The notes: generated by a model from the sequence alone, not told the origin. Shown: positions 1 to 5,838, counted from the first letter of the stretch. The stretch: DNA of 5,970 nucleotides from Methylococcales bacterium (GCA_024958995.1 JANXGZ010000171.1:1-5970); one strand, 5' to 3'. Numbers and translations: made by a program.

Positions 1-1236
1 ACGGTTTTGGTCATGGGTTTTTGCGGTGACGACTCCTCTGCAGACGTGTTGCTCGAGTTGATGGAATCTGCCGGGATAGCCTGCCGGTTCAAGCGCTTGC
101 AGGGCTTCGAGACCGTCACAAAACTCAGGGTTATGAGTCGCAATCAGCAATTGATTCGGCTCGATTTCGAAGATGGCTTCCACGGCGTGGATTCGGCAGG
201 GATCCTTGAAGATTTTCGTATTGAGGCGGAAAAGGCCGATGTTGTTGTCCTTTCCGACTACGGCAAGGGGACATTGCGTTCGACCAGGGAATTCATCCAG
301 GCGGCGCGTGATGCGGGCAAACCGGTCCTGGTGGATCCAAAAGGGCAGGATTTTTCAATTTATGTAGGCGCTACGCTGATCACTCCGAACCTGGCTGAGT
401 TTGAAAGGGTTGTCGGAGCTTGCAAGGACGAACAGGAAATCGTTGAAAAGGGATTTCGGCTTCTTCAGGATATCGAGCTAGGTGCGCTGCTGGTCACCCG
501 CGGCGAACAGGGTATGACCCTGCTCCAACGGAATGAGGAACCCCTGCATCTTCCTACCCAGGCCCGCGAAGTCTACGATGTAACCGGCGCTGGAGATACA
601 GTCATTTCGGTTCTGGCGGCCAGCTTGGCCGCCGGTCGGCCATTTACGGAGGCGACTGCCCTAGCGAATATCGCGGCCGGTCTTGTGGTCGGCAAGCTGG
701 GCACTGCTACTATCGGACTGGACGAATTGCGCTACGCCCTCCAGCAGCAGCGCGCTCACCACCGAGGTGTCATCGGCCTCGAGGCGTTGCTGGAAACGCT
801 GGCAGTTGCCCGATCGAGCGGAGAGAAGATCGTTGCGACCAATGGCTGTTTCGACATTTTGCACCCGGGACATATCGCCTATCTCCAGCAGGCCCGTGAT
901 CTGGGTCATCGACTGGTGGTTTTGGTCAACAGTGACGAATCGGTGCGCCGCCTCAAGGGCGAGGACCGACCGGTCAACAATCTTGAAACCCGAATGGCTA
1001 TGCTGGCCGCGTTGGAATGCGTTGACTGGGTCATTCCATTTACAGAGGATACTCCTGAAAAACTCTTGTGCAGAGTTTTGCCTGATATCTTGGTCAAGGG
1101 AGGCGACTATGGCGATGTGAGCCGACTGGCCGGTTATGATTGCATTACCGCTAACGGGGGCGAGGTTAGGATTCTGGATTTTATCGACGGATTTTCAACG
1201 ACAGAGTTTATTCGGAACCTCCGGAAAAGTGTATAA
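1..1236 (+). CDS. hldE: Bifunctional heptose-7-phosphate kinase / heptose-1-phosphate adenylyltransferase HldE, 5'-truncated by window edge
   Basis: HldE phosphorylates D-glycero-D-manno-heptose 7-phosphate at C1 and, after a separate phosphatase step, adenylylates heptose 1-phosphate; the product leads to ADP-heptose for the LPS inner core. It is a cytosolic enzyme. The frame is open from base 1, so the true start lies upstream; 411 codons are visible, against about 477 in the E. coli protein, so roughly 60-65 N-terminal residues are missing. The N-terminal PfkB/ribokinase domain shows TKLRVMSRNQQLIRLDFE and the anion-hole/catalytic-base motif VTGAGDT (bases 580-600, catalytic Asp at 595-597). 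The C-terminal nucleotidyltransferase domain begins near base 826 and carries TNGCFDILHPGH with the HxGH signature at 862-873, then NSDESVRRLKG, RPVN, LVKGGDY and the terminal FSTTEFI. Both domains look intact. Family identity is clear by recognition; activity is inferred. dnaB follows on the same strand. Confidence 0.96.
   Translation, partial: TVLVMGFCGDDSSADVLLELMESAGIACRFKRLQGFETVTKLRVMSRNQQLIRLDFEDGFHGVDSAGILEDFRIEAEKADVVVLSDYGKGTLRSTREFIQAARDAGKPVLVDPKGQDFSIYVGATLITPNLAEFERVVGACKDEQEIVEKGFRLLQDIELGALLVTRGEQGMTLLQRNEEPLHLPTQAREVYDVTGAGDTVISVLAASLAAGRPFTEATALANIAAGLVVGKLGTATIGLDELRYALQQQRAHHRGVIGLEALLETLAVARSSGEKIVATNGCFDILHPGHIAYLQQARDLGHRLVVLVNSDESVRRLKGEDRPVNNLETRMAMLAALECVDWVIPFTEDTPEKLLCRVLPDILVKGGDYGDVSRLAGYDCITANGGEVRILDFIDGFSTTEFIRNLRKSV
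613..635 (+). repeat. Short GC-rich inverted repeat inside hldE
   Basis: Arms GGCGGCCA (615-622) and TGGCCGCC (626-633) are perfect reverse complements around a 3-base loop. A T-G wobble and a C-G pair extend the stem outwards to 613/635. It encodes an alanine-rich helix (LAASLAAG) just after the kinase GAGD motif, so the symmetry may simply reflect runs of Ala codons. No function is claimed. Confidence 0.4.
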
Positions 1237-1260
1237 AATGGAACTTTATTCGTCGTATCT

Positions 1261-1285
1261 GCCAGGGGTTCTCAGAGATCCTGGC
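1261..1285 (+). other. Imperfect dyad in the hldE-dnaB spacer
   Basis: GCCAGG (1261-1266) and CCTGGC (1280-1285) are complementary around a 13-base loop. There is no T-tract after it, so it is not a convincing terminator. The rest of the 116-base spacer (1237-1352) holds a TATAAA stretch over the hldE stop codon (1232-1237), without a good -35 box, and an AAGGAG at 1311-1316. Separate transcription of dnaB from this spacer is possible but not shown. Confidence 0.25.
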
Positions 1286-1352
1286 CTGTTCCCCTCGGCC
1301 CATGTTCAACAAGGAGTCGGGGGGATTCTTCCCGTTGCTGGCGCAATAAATC

Positions 1353-2744
1353 ATGGCTGAATTTGCCCGAACCGGTTCGGATACCAACACGGCAGCCGAC
1401 CTTCCGCCTCATTCGATTCAGGCAGAGCAATCGGTGTTGGGCGGGTTGATGCTGGACAATGTATCTTGGGACTCCATCGCTGACCGGGTTGGTGAAGAGG
1501 ATTTCTACCGCAAAGAGCATCGGCTGATCTTCAGGGCGATTTGCAAGCTGGCTGAAAAGGAAACTCCGTTCGACGTGGTGACTTTGTCGGAGATCCTGGA
1601 GCAGGAGAATTCCCTGGGTGATGCGGGTGGGCTGCAGTACATCGGAACCCTCGCCAAGGATACCCCAAGTGCTGCAAACATCACTGCCTATGCGGATATC
1701 GTCAGGGAGCGTTCGGTGCTACGGCAACTGGTCCACGTCGGAACCGAGATCGCCAGAGCGGCCTACGAGACCCAGGGTCGAGACACTCCGGAATTACTTG
1801 AGTACGCAGAACAGAAGGTTTTCGAAATCGCCGAGCAGAGGCAGCGCGGTTCCTCGGGTTTTGTGGCGATCAAGCCTCTACTGAAGCAGGCAATCGAACG
1901 CGTCGAACAGTTGTATGAGCAAGAAGGCTCATTGACAGGAGCAAGCACCGGATTCAATGATTTTGATGAAATGACGTCCGGTCTTCAGTGTTCGGACCTG
2001 ATAATCGTTGCAGGACGGCCTTCGATGGGTAAGACCAGTTTTGCGATGAACCTGGCGGAAACCGTATCGATTCAAGGTGACAAGCCGGTCGCTGTGTTCA
2101 GCATGGAAATGCCCGGTGACCACCTGGCGATGCGCATGATGTCGTCCCTCGGTCGTATCGATCAGCACAAGATTCGAAGTGGGAGCCTGGAAGACGAGGA
2201 ATGGCCGCGTTTGACGTCCGCGCTGAACATACTGGCCGATGCCAAACTGTTCATCGACGATACGCCGGCCATGTCATCGATCGAAATTAGAGCCAGGGCC
2301 CGGCGTCTGACTCGTGAACACGGCCAACTTGGGCTGGTTGTAGTGGATTACCTGCAATTGATGCAGGCTCCCGGCCACGGTGACAACCGGGTTTCCGAAA
2401 TCTCATACATATCCCGGTCTCTCAAGGCCCTTGCAAGGGAACTTGATGTTCCGGTGGTTGTTTTGTCCCAGCTGAACCGGAACCCTGAACAGCGGCCGAA
2501 CAAACGGCCGGTCATGTCCGATCTTCGTGATAGCGGATCCATCGAGCAGGATGCCGATCTGATCGCTTTCATTTACCGGGATGAGGTCTACAATGAGGAC
2601 AGTCCGGACAAGGGTACGGCGGAAATCATCATCGCAAAGCATCGTAATGGCCCGATTGGTACAGTTCGTCTGACCTTTCTCGGTCAGTACACCCGGTTCG
2701 AGAATTTTGCCGCCAATCCTTACGGAGACGAGGGTTATCTATGA
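1353..2744 (+). CDS. dnaB: Replicative DNA helicase DnaB
   Basis: DnaB is the hexameric, ATP-driven 5'-3' helicase that unwinds the chromosome at the replication fork and contacts DnaG primase through its N-terminal domain. The protein has 463 residues (E. coli 471), full length and with no intein. The helical N-terminal domain covers about residues 20-120, beginning PPHSIQAEQSVLGGLML. A linker follows, then the RecA-like DnaB_C domain from about 190. Visible ATPase motifs are Walker A GRPSMGKT (221-228), the catalytic-Glu strand FSMEM (Glu252), Walker B VVVDYLQLM (Asp332), the H3 segment VVVLSQLNR (368-376), SDLRDSGSIEQDADLI (389-404) and the arginine-finger region KHRNGP (429-434). The start is ATG 1353: an in-frame TAA at 1347-1349 excludes longer forms. 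No Shine-Dalgarno sequence lies at normal distance; the nearest AAGGAG ends 36 bases upstream. The TGA overlaps the alr ATG. Confidence 0.98.
   Translation: MAEFARTGSDTNTAADLPPHSIQAEQSVLGGLMLDNVSWDSIADRVGEEDFYRKEHRLIFRAICKLAEKETPFDVVTLSEILEQENSLGDAGGLQYIGTLAKDTPSAANITAYADIVRERSVLRQLVHVGTEIARAAYETQGRDTPELLEYAEQKVFEIAEQRQRGSSGFVAIKPLLKQAIERVEQLYEQEGSLTGASTGFNDFDEMTSGLQCSDLIIVAGRPSMGKTSFAMNLAETVSIQGDKPVAVFSMEMPGDHLAMRMMSSLGRIDQHKIRSGSLEDEEWPRLTSALNILADAKLFIDDTPAMSSIEIRARARRLTREHGQLGLVVVDYLQLMQAPGHGDNRVSEISYISRSLKALARELDVPVVVLSQLNRNPEQRPNKRPVMSDLRDSGSIEQDADLIAFIYRDEVYNEDSPDKGTAEIIIAKHRNGPIGTVRLTFLGQYTRFENFAANPYGDEGYL
2730..2734 (+). promoter_or_regulatory. Ribosome binding site of alr
   Basis: GAGGG six bases before ATG 2741, lying within the end of dnaB. 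Together with the ATGA overlap it supports 2741 as the alr start and translational coupling to dnaB. Confidence 0.6.
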
Positions 2745-3874
2745 TTCCGGCCGCGCACGCGGTGCTGGACCTGTCGGCGCCACGTCATAACTTGCAGCGG
2801 GTCCGGGATCATGTTCCGGGGTCGAAAGTCATGGCCGTTATCAAGGCCAACGGCTATGGCCACGGGCTGCTTCGAATTGCCAGGGCGTTGCGGGGAGTCG
2901 ATGCATTTGCCGTAGCTCGGGTCGAAGAAGGTGTCCGCCTGCGTGAGGCGGGTATTGTCGAACCAATCGCTGTGCTCGAGGGTTTTGTCTGTGCAGATGA
3001 GCTTGCTCTTGTTCATCGGCACCATCTCGAGCCGGTCGTGCATTCGATGTACCAGGTTGAAATCACCGAGGCCTCTGGGCAGAAAGACTCTCTTTCTGTT
3101 TGGCTGAAGCTGGACTCCGGAATGAACCGCCTGGGGTTCGGAGAGCACGATTTTCTTGAGGCGCATAGGCGCCTCAAGAATTGTTCGCAGGTCGAGAAAC
3201 CCATCCGTTTGATGACACATCTGGCGAAGGCGGACGAACTGGATGACCCGGCTACAGCCAGTCAATTGCAGCTGTTTCATGCCCTCACGGAGGGTTTATT
3301 CGGAGAGCGAAGTATCGCCAACTCTGCTGGAATTCTGGGTTGGCCCGAAGCGCGGGCCGATTGGGTCAGGCCTGGAATCATGCTGCTGGGGGCGTCGCCT
3401 TTTCCGCACAAGACCGGTGCGGACCACGACCTTCAGACTGTCATGACGTTGCAGTCAAGGTTGATTGCGGTTAGGGAACTTGAAGCTGGGGCTGCCGTCG
3501 GTTACGGCGGGCAGTGGGTGGCACCGCGCAACATTCGTCTCGGGGTAATCGCGATCGGTTACGGCGATGGCTATCCCCGTTCCATCGGTAACGGTGCCCA
3601 AGTGCTTGTTCGGGACACGCGAGTCCCGGTTGTTGGTCGGGTTTCCATGGACATGCTGACGGTCGATCTTTCAGGCTGTCCCGATGCCAAAATCGGTAAT
3701 CCGGTAGTCCTCTGGGGCGACCAGCTTCGCATCGAGGAAGTGGCGGCTTTTGCCGAGACCATCCCCTATACACTGCTTTGTGCGGTTACCCAAAGGGTCC
3801 TGATGGTGGAAGAGAGCACCATGAGACGTCGCCCCGGGGCCATCGGTTCGCAGCAGTACCAGCGGCACGGCTAG
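2741..3874 (+). CDS. alr: Alanine racemase, biosynthetic type
   Basis: Alr is a PLP-dependent cytosolic enzyme that interconverts L- and D-alanine and supplies D-Ala for peptidoglycan. The protein has 377 residues, normal for the family. The N-terminal TIM barrel carries the PLP-lysine motif AVIKANGYGHG (Lys35). WLKLDSGMNRLGF (121-133), a THLAKAD segment (159-165), SIANSAGIL (191-199) and VRPGIMLLG (209-217) follow in family order. The C-terminal beta domain has the catalytic tyrosine in VGYGG (Tyr255), then IAIGYGDGYPR (270-280), GRVSMDMLTVDLS (299-311) and IPYTLLCAVTQRV (341-353). All key residues are present. The start ATG lies in the dnaB stop (ATGA) behind a GAGGG, which indicates an operon with dnaB, a common gammaproteobacterial arrangement. 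About 20 residues after the last conserved motif form a basic, unconserved-looking tail. Constitutive housekeeping expression is inferred; a degradative DadX role is less likely because no dadA is adjacent. Confidence 0.97.
   Translation: MIPAAHAVLDLSAPRHNLQRVRDHVPGSKVMAVIKANGYGHGLLRIARALRGVDAFAVARVEEGVRLREAGIVEPIAVLEGFVCADELALVHRHHLEPVVHSMYQVEITEASGQKDSLSVWLKLDSGMNRLGFGEHDFLEAHRRLKNCSQVEKPIRLMTHLAKADELDDPATASQLQLFHALTEGLFGERSIANSAGILGWPEARADWVRPGIMLLGASPFPHKTGADHDLQTVMTLQSRLIAVRELEAGAAVGYGGQWVAPRNIRLGVIAIGYGDGYPRSIGNGAQVLVRDTRVPVVGRVSMDMLTVDLSGCPDAKIGNPVVLWGDQLRIEEVAAFAETIPYTLLCAVTQRVLMVEESTMRRRPGAIGSQQYQRHG
2828..2860 (+). repeat. Long-stem hairpin near the 5' end of alr
   Basis: Bases 2828-2839 pair with 2849-2860 over 12 positions (ten Watson-Crick, two G-U) around a 9-base loop. 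The segment encodes the PLP-lysine motif, so the sequence is strongly constrained by the protein and the symmetry may be coincidental. It could also be an mRNA structure about 90 bases into the gene. Confidence 0.4.
3153..3180 (+). repeat. Perfect 12-bp inverted repeat inside alr
   Basis: TTCTTGAGGCGC (3153-3164) and GCGCCTCAAGAA (3169-3180) are perfect reverse complements separated by ATAG. It encodes Alr residues 138-147, FLEAHRRLKN, a surface-helix type segment that is not a catalytic motif. The symmetry is plain in the sequence. Whether it has a function (mRNA hairpin, protein-binding site) or is chance is unknown. No T-tract follows, so it does not resemble an intrinsic terminator. Confidence 0.6.
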
Positions 3875-3875
3875 C

Positions 3876-3890
3876 GGCGGTTTTTCCGCC
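3876..3890. terminator. GC-rich hairpin between convergent alr and hflD, possible terminator
   Basis: GGCGG (3876-3880) and CCGCC (3886-3890) form a stem around TTTTT, beginning two bases after the alr stop codon. Its position between convergent genes suits a terminator, but neither strand has a U-tract after the stem, so intrinsic termination is doubtful. The remainder of the 113-base spacer up to 3987 shows nothing recognisable. Confidence 0.35.
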
Positions 3891-3987
3891 ATTCTGCAGA
3901 GTCGCAAGCCCGAAAGCACGATTGCCCCCAAACGGGATGCCGTAGCTGGCGTAGAGTTGATCTTGGATTCGACCCGGTATGGCTCTC

Positions 3988-4608
3988 TCAGACGGTCTCT
4001 AACAATTTCTTCGATTCGTGTAGCATTCGCTTGCGGAATAGGACGAATCTCCAGCGACTTCCACCGTATTGCCGCCACAGGAACGCGGATCGAATTCCCG
4101 CCAGTAACAATGCCCGGATCTTGATCACGTTGTCCGGATTGGTTAGATGAACCTGTTCCCCATTGACCAGGATCTTTGGATTCAGCTGGCTAACGGTGCT
4201 CTGGTAGAGATCGGCCAGTCTGGAGATGATCGTTTCCGAATCTTCGTCGGCGTTGCTTTCCGAACCGATTTGTTCCAGTCCGCGCCTGAGTTTCAACAGA
4301 AGATCGTCGTTGCTGACCAGTTTGCGTTCCAGGAAAAGTAATGCCCCAGCGTAGTTTAATTGTTCTGGATCCATTGCCGGCGGGCCCGAGAGTTGCTTTT
4401 CAAGCTGTCGGACGCCGGTTCTGATTCTGTTGAGTCCGCCGTAGACATCCTTGATATCGCTTGCCTCGATTTTCATGATCGATCCGATGCTTGCCTCTAT
4501 GGCATCCGCGTCTGCCGTGCCATGCCTGGCAAGTTGTTTGATCAGGTAAACGGCCTGTGCGAGACCCGCTAGGGCGATAGTCTGATTGTAGATGGATTTT
4601 CTTGCCAT
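3988..4608 (-). CDS. hflD: HflD family protein (high-frequency lysogenization protein homologue)
   Basis: This is a 206-residue protein matching E. coli HflD (213 residues) along its length: N-terminal IALAGLAQAVYLIKQLA (11-27), YGGLNRIRTGVRQLEKQL (56-73), LLFLERKL (90-97) and the family's most conserved C-terminal stretch, KIRALLLAGIRSAFLW (163-178) followed by RQYGGSRWRF. In E. coli HflD is a helical, membrane-associated protein that binds phage lambda CII and favours lytic growth; its native housekeeping role is not settled. Start ATG 4606-4608 is the only usable start: upstream codons back to the rhodanese stop contain no ATG, GTG or TTG in frame. No clear Shine-Dalgarno is seen. The usual neighbours mnmA and purB are absent here; it instead lies 90 bases downstream of an exported rhodanese-like gene on the same strand, with which it may be co-transcribed. 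Confidence 0.93.
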   Translation of the reverse strand: MARKSIYNQTIALAGLAQAVYLIKQLARHGTADADAIEASIGSIMKIEASDIKDVYGGLNRIRTGVRQLEKQLSGPPAMDPEQLNYAGALLFLERKLVSNDDLLLKLRRGLEQIGSESNADEDSETIISRLADLYQSTVSQLNPKILVNGEQVHLTNPDNVIKIRALLLAGIRSAFLWRQYGGSRWRFVLFRKRMLHESKKLLETV

Positions 4609-4698
4609 GTTTGCGACCGAAGATTTGCTGGATACAGGGGTTAAGGAAGTTGCCGCGGGTGTTTCGGGGTCGTTGACAGTCTGATGGGACAGAAAGGC

Positions 4699-5145
4699 TC
4701 AGGGTTGTGTTGCTTTTCCTTCGCTGATCCAGACTTTGATCCCTTTTTCAAGATGATAAATTTTATCGTTGCCAGATTTTTCGTCAAGTAGCCGGCCAAC
4801 CCTTGAGGAGCGGCCGCCGGAGCGACAGATCAGGATGACGGGTTGATGGTCTTTCCTTAATCGGTTCAAGTCGGCTAGCCACTTCGACGAGTCGTAGTGG
4901 CTGTTTGCATCGAAAAACATCAGTTTGTGACTGGAAGCAATGGTCCCCGTTGCTTTCCATTCTGATGGAGTCCGGATATCCACTACCAGGGCATTTTCTT
5001 TTTCCACCAGTGCCTCGAGCTGGTCAGGACTGATACCAACCAGCTCTGCCATGATCGATTGGCTGACAAGCAACGTTAGCAATCCTGTCAATCTATAAAA
5101 CGATTGATGCATTCCCATTGCCCATATTAAGCCGATAAAGTTCAT
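4699..5145 (-). CDS. Exported single-domain rhodanese-like protein
   Basis: This is a small rhodanese-fold protein (148 residues from the first ATG), likely a periplasmic sulfurtransferase of the PspE-like general type. The fold is seen from ISPDQLEALV (38-47) through VVDIRTPSEWKATGTI (54-69) to the active-site loop ILICRSGGRSSRV, with catalytic Cys107 in CRSGGRS. The domain ends with YHLEKGIKVWISEG (130-143). The N-terminus has a signal peptide: a positively charged HQSFYR, hydrophobic LTGLLTLLV, then SQSIMA with probable cleavage before ELVG. This fits best if translation begins at Met10 (5118) or Met12 (5112), because the first nine residues place extra hydrophobic sequence before the charged n-region. 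None of the three starts has a strong ribosome site. The physiological sulfur acceptor is unknown; export argues against a role in cytosolic tRNA thiolation. hflD follows in the same direction. Confidence 0.88.
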   Translation of the reverse strand: MNFIGLIWAMGMHQSFYRLTGLLTLLVSQSIMAELVGISPDQLEALVEKENALVVDIRTPSEWKATGTIASSHKLMFFDANSHYDSSKWLADLNRLRKDHQPVILICRSGGRSSRVGRLLDEKSGNDKIYHLEKGIKVWISEGKATQP

Positions 5146-5188
5146 TTTAGCATCCGAAATGTTTAATCGTAAGCAGGATACTGGCCCG

Positions 5189-5209
5189 GCACTGGTTATT
5201 AGTCGGTGC
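5189..5209. other. Weak dyad between divergent rhodanese and HMA genes
   Basis: GCACTGGT (5189-5196) can pair with GTCGGTGC (5202-5209) around TATTA with five Watson-Crick and three G-U pairs. It lies 44 bases upstream of the outermost rhodanese start, within the divergent intergenic region 5146-5357. It may be an operator or chance; otherwise that region shows only the promoter-like element at 5336-5344 and a tiny frame at 5270-5341. Confidence 0.2.
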
Positions 5210-5335
5210 TAAGGGTGTCATTGGATATTAAATCCTGGATCACAGCCTGTAGGAAAGGACGGGAAATCAATGTTATGCCTCTTTTTCAGAGCCGTTGATT
5301 CGGCGTTGCGGGGCGAATTTTGCGAATTGTTGATG

Positions 5336-5344
5336 TGGTAGACT
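5336..5344 (+). promoter_or_regulatory. Candidate extended -10 promoter for the small HMA gene
   Basis: TGGTAGACT matches an extended -10 (TGn plus TAGACT, 4 of 6 to TATAAT). No good -35 is found at 16-18 bases spacing, as tolerated by extended -10 promoters. Transcription would begin near 5351, leaving only about 7 bases before ATG 5358 but about 25 before ATG 5376, which would favour the downstream start. Confidence 0.35.
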
Positions 5345-5357
5345 GGAACCTATTTGA

Positions 5358-5585
5358 ATGGTCGAAAGTGTACCCATGGAAAAAATCGTATTGCGCGTTG
5401 AGGGAATGAAATGCGGGGGGTGTGAATCGTCGGTAAAAAATCTTCTGGAGACGCTTGATGGTGTGGCTTTAGCCTCGGCAGATCATGCCGCTAATCAGGT
5501 GGAGATCGACTTTGAATCGGCGCTTGTTTCGCTGGATGAGTTGAAGCAGGTGGTCAGCGATGCCGGATATACGATTGCCGCTTGA
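5358..5585 (+). CDS. Small heavy-metal-associated (HMA) domain protein, putative copper chaperone
   Basis: This is a 75-residue protein consisting of one HMA (ferredoxin-like beta-alpha-beta-beta-alpha-beta) domain, as in CopZ/Atx1/MerP-type metal carriers. The first strand KIVLRVEGM leads into the metal-binding loop MKCGGC (17-22, Cys19 and Cys22), the helix ESSVKNLLETLDGV, strands ALASADHAANQVEIDF, the second helix LDELKQVVSDAG and the final YTIAA. There is no signal peptide, so it is cytosolic. CxxC HMA domains bind Cu(I) or another soft metal; the exact metal cannot be read here. Two starts are possible: ATG 5358, or ATG 5376 giving 69 residues beginning directly at the domain. The latter has GAAAG upstream and suits the candidate promoter. 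A second HMA protein begins 253 bases downstream on the same strand, which supports a metal-trafficking role. I assign no symbol because copZ would presume copper specificity. Confidence 0.9.
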   Translation: MVESVPMEKIVLRVEGMKCGGCESSVKNLLETLDGVALASADHAANQVEIDFESALVSLDELKQVVSDAGYTIAA

Positions 5586-5612
5586 GAGAGGTGTCCCTAG
5601 GTTCAAAGATCG

Positions 5613-5628
5613 AAGTTGAAATCAACTT
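5613..5628. promoter_or_regulatory. 7-bp inverted repeat, candidate operator between the HMA genes
   Basis: AAGTTGA-AA-TCAACTT is a perfect 7-bp dyad with a 2-base centre, beginning 27 bases after the HMA stop. The tight symmetry looks more like a dimeric-regulator DNA site than an RNA hairpin. It does not match the CueR (ACCTTCC dyad) or CopY patterns. No regulator gene lies in the window, so this is a candidate only. Confidence 0.3.
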
Positions 5629-5640
5629 GGCGATATTGGC

Positions 5641-5670
5641 AAGCCGGATTTTCAATAAACCGGTTTTGTT
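5641..5670 (+). terminator. Possible weak terminator after the small HMA gene
   Basis: AAGCCGG (5641-5647) pairs with CCGGTTT (5660-5666; one G-U) around a 12-base AT-rich loop, continuing TGTT. The stem is short and the T-rich tail is interrupted, so termination would be partial at best. It lies 55 bases after the HMA stop codon. Confidence 0.3.
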
Positions 5671-5785
5671 GGTGAAAATGTCATCATCCATGCCGGTAAT
5701 GCGGGTGATAGATCTTTTTCGTCCGATGGTGGTCTGATGTCCAAACTGGATTGTGTACCAGCTACCCGGAGCAGCGTTTTGAGCT

Positions 5786-5814
5786 TTGGTAACCGATTGG
5801 CGTGCATGTTTCAT
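5786..5814 (+). promoter_or_regulatory. Candidate sigma-70-like promoter of the putative metal ATPase
   Basis: TTGGTA (5786-5791) and TTTCAT (5809-5814) each match the -35 and -10 consensus at 4 of 6 positions with a 17-base spacer. It is weak by sequence. The -10 overlaps the GCATG-TTT-CATGC dyad, an arrangement compatible with repressor control. Confidence 0.25.
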
Positions 5815-5816
5815 GC
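5804..5816. promoter_or_regulatory. Short dyad GCATG-TTT-CATGC before the putative metal ATPase
   Basis: A perfect 5-bp inverted repeat with a 3-base centre, ending 22 bases before the ATG at 5839 and followed by GTTTT. As DNA it could be an operator over the candidate -10; as RNA it would be a weak hairpin just ahead of the ribosome site. Chance occurrence is quite possible. Confidence 0.25.
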
Positions 5817-5825
5817 GTTTTGGCC

Positions 5826-5830
5826 AGGGA
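5826..5830 (+). promoter_or_regulatory. Ribosome binding site of the putative metal ATPase
   Basis: AGGGA eight bases before ATG 5839. Together with the in-frame TAA at 5836-5838 immediately before the ATG, it fixes the start. Confidence 0.6.
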
Positions 5831-5838
5831 ATCGGTAA

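Noticed and set aside
1915..1932. 6-bp inverted repeat ATGAGC/GCTCAT in the dnaB linker region
   Set aside because: Stems of this length are expected by chance in a gene of this size.
2493..2510. CGGCCG repeated around six bases in dnaB, able to form a stem
   Set aside because: Each arm is itself a six-base palindrome, the stem is short, and it lies in a conserved coding region; likely incidental.
2735..3280. 181-codon open frame on the - strand opposite alr
   Set aside because: It lies entirely antisense to a clear alanine racemase, shows no recognisable domain, and its length follows from the codon composition of alr.
3611..3628. 6-bp inverted repeat CGGGAC/GTCCCG in alr
   Set aside because: Short, without a T-tract, and inside coding sequence; no reason to assign a function.
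3671..4078. 135-codon - strand frame spanning the alr end and the hflD end
   Set aside because: It overlaps two well-identified genes in other frames, and its sequence resembles no family I know.
4673..4678. Perfect -35 hexamer TTGACA on the + strand
   Set aside because: No -10 lies 16-18 bases downstream, and it would transcribe antisense into the rhodanese gene.
5554..5814. 86-codon - strand frame in the gap between the two HMA genes
   Set aside because: It runs into the end of the small HMA gene, has no ribosome site before its ATG, and has no recognisable domain. A small antisense gene cannot be wholly excluded, but I do not annotate it.
5659..5838. + strand frame ending in TAA exactly before the ATPase ATG
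   Set aside because: It has no start codon until about halfway, no ribosome site and no protein-like pattern; the TAA only serves to fix the downstream start.
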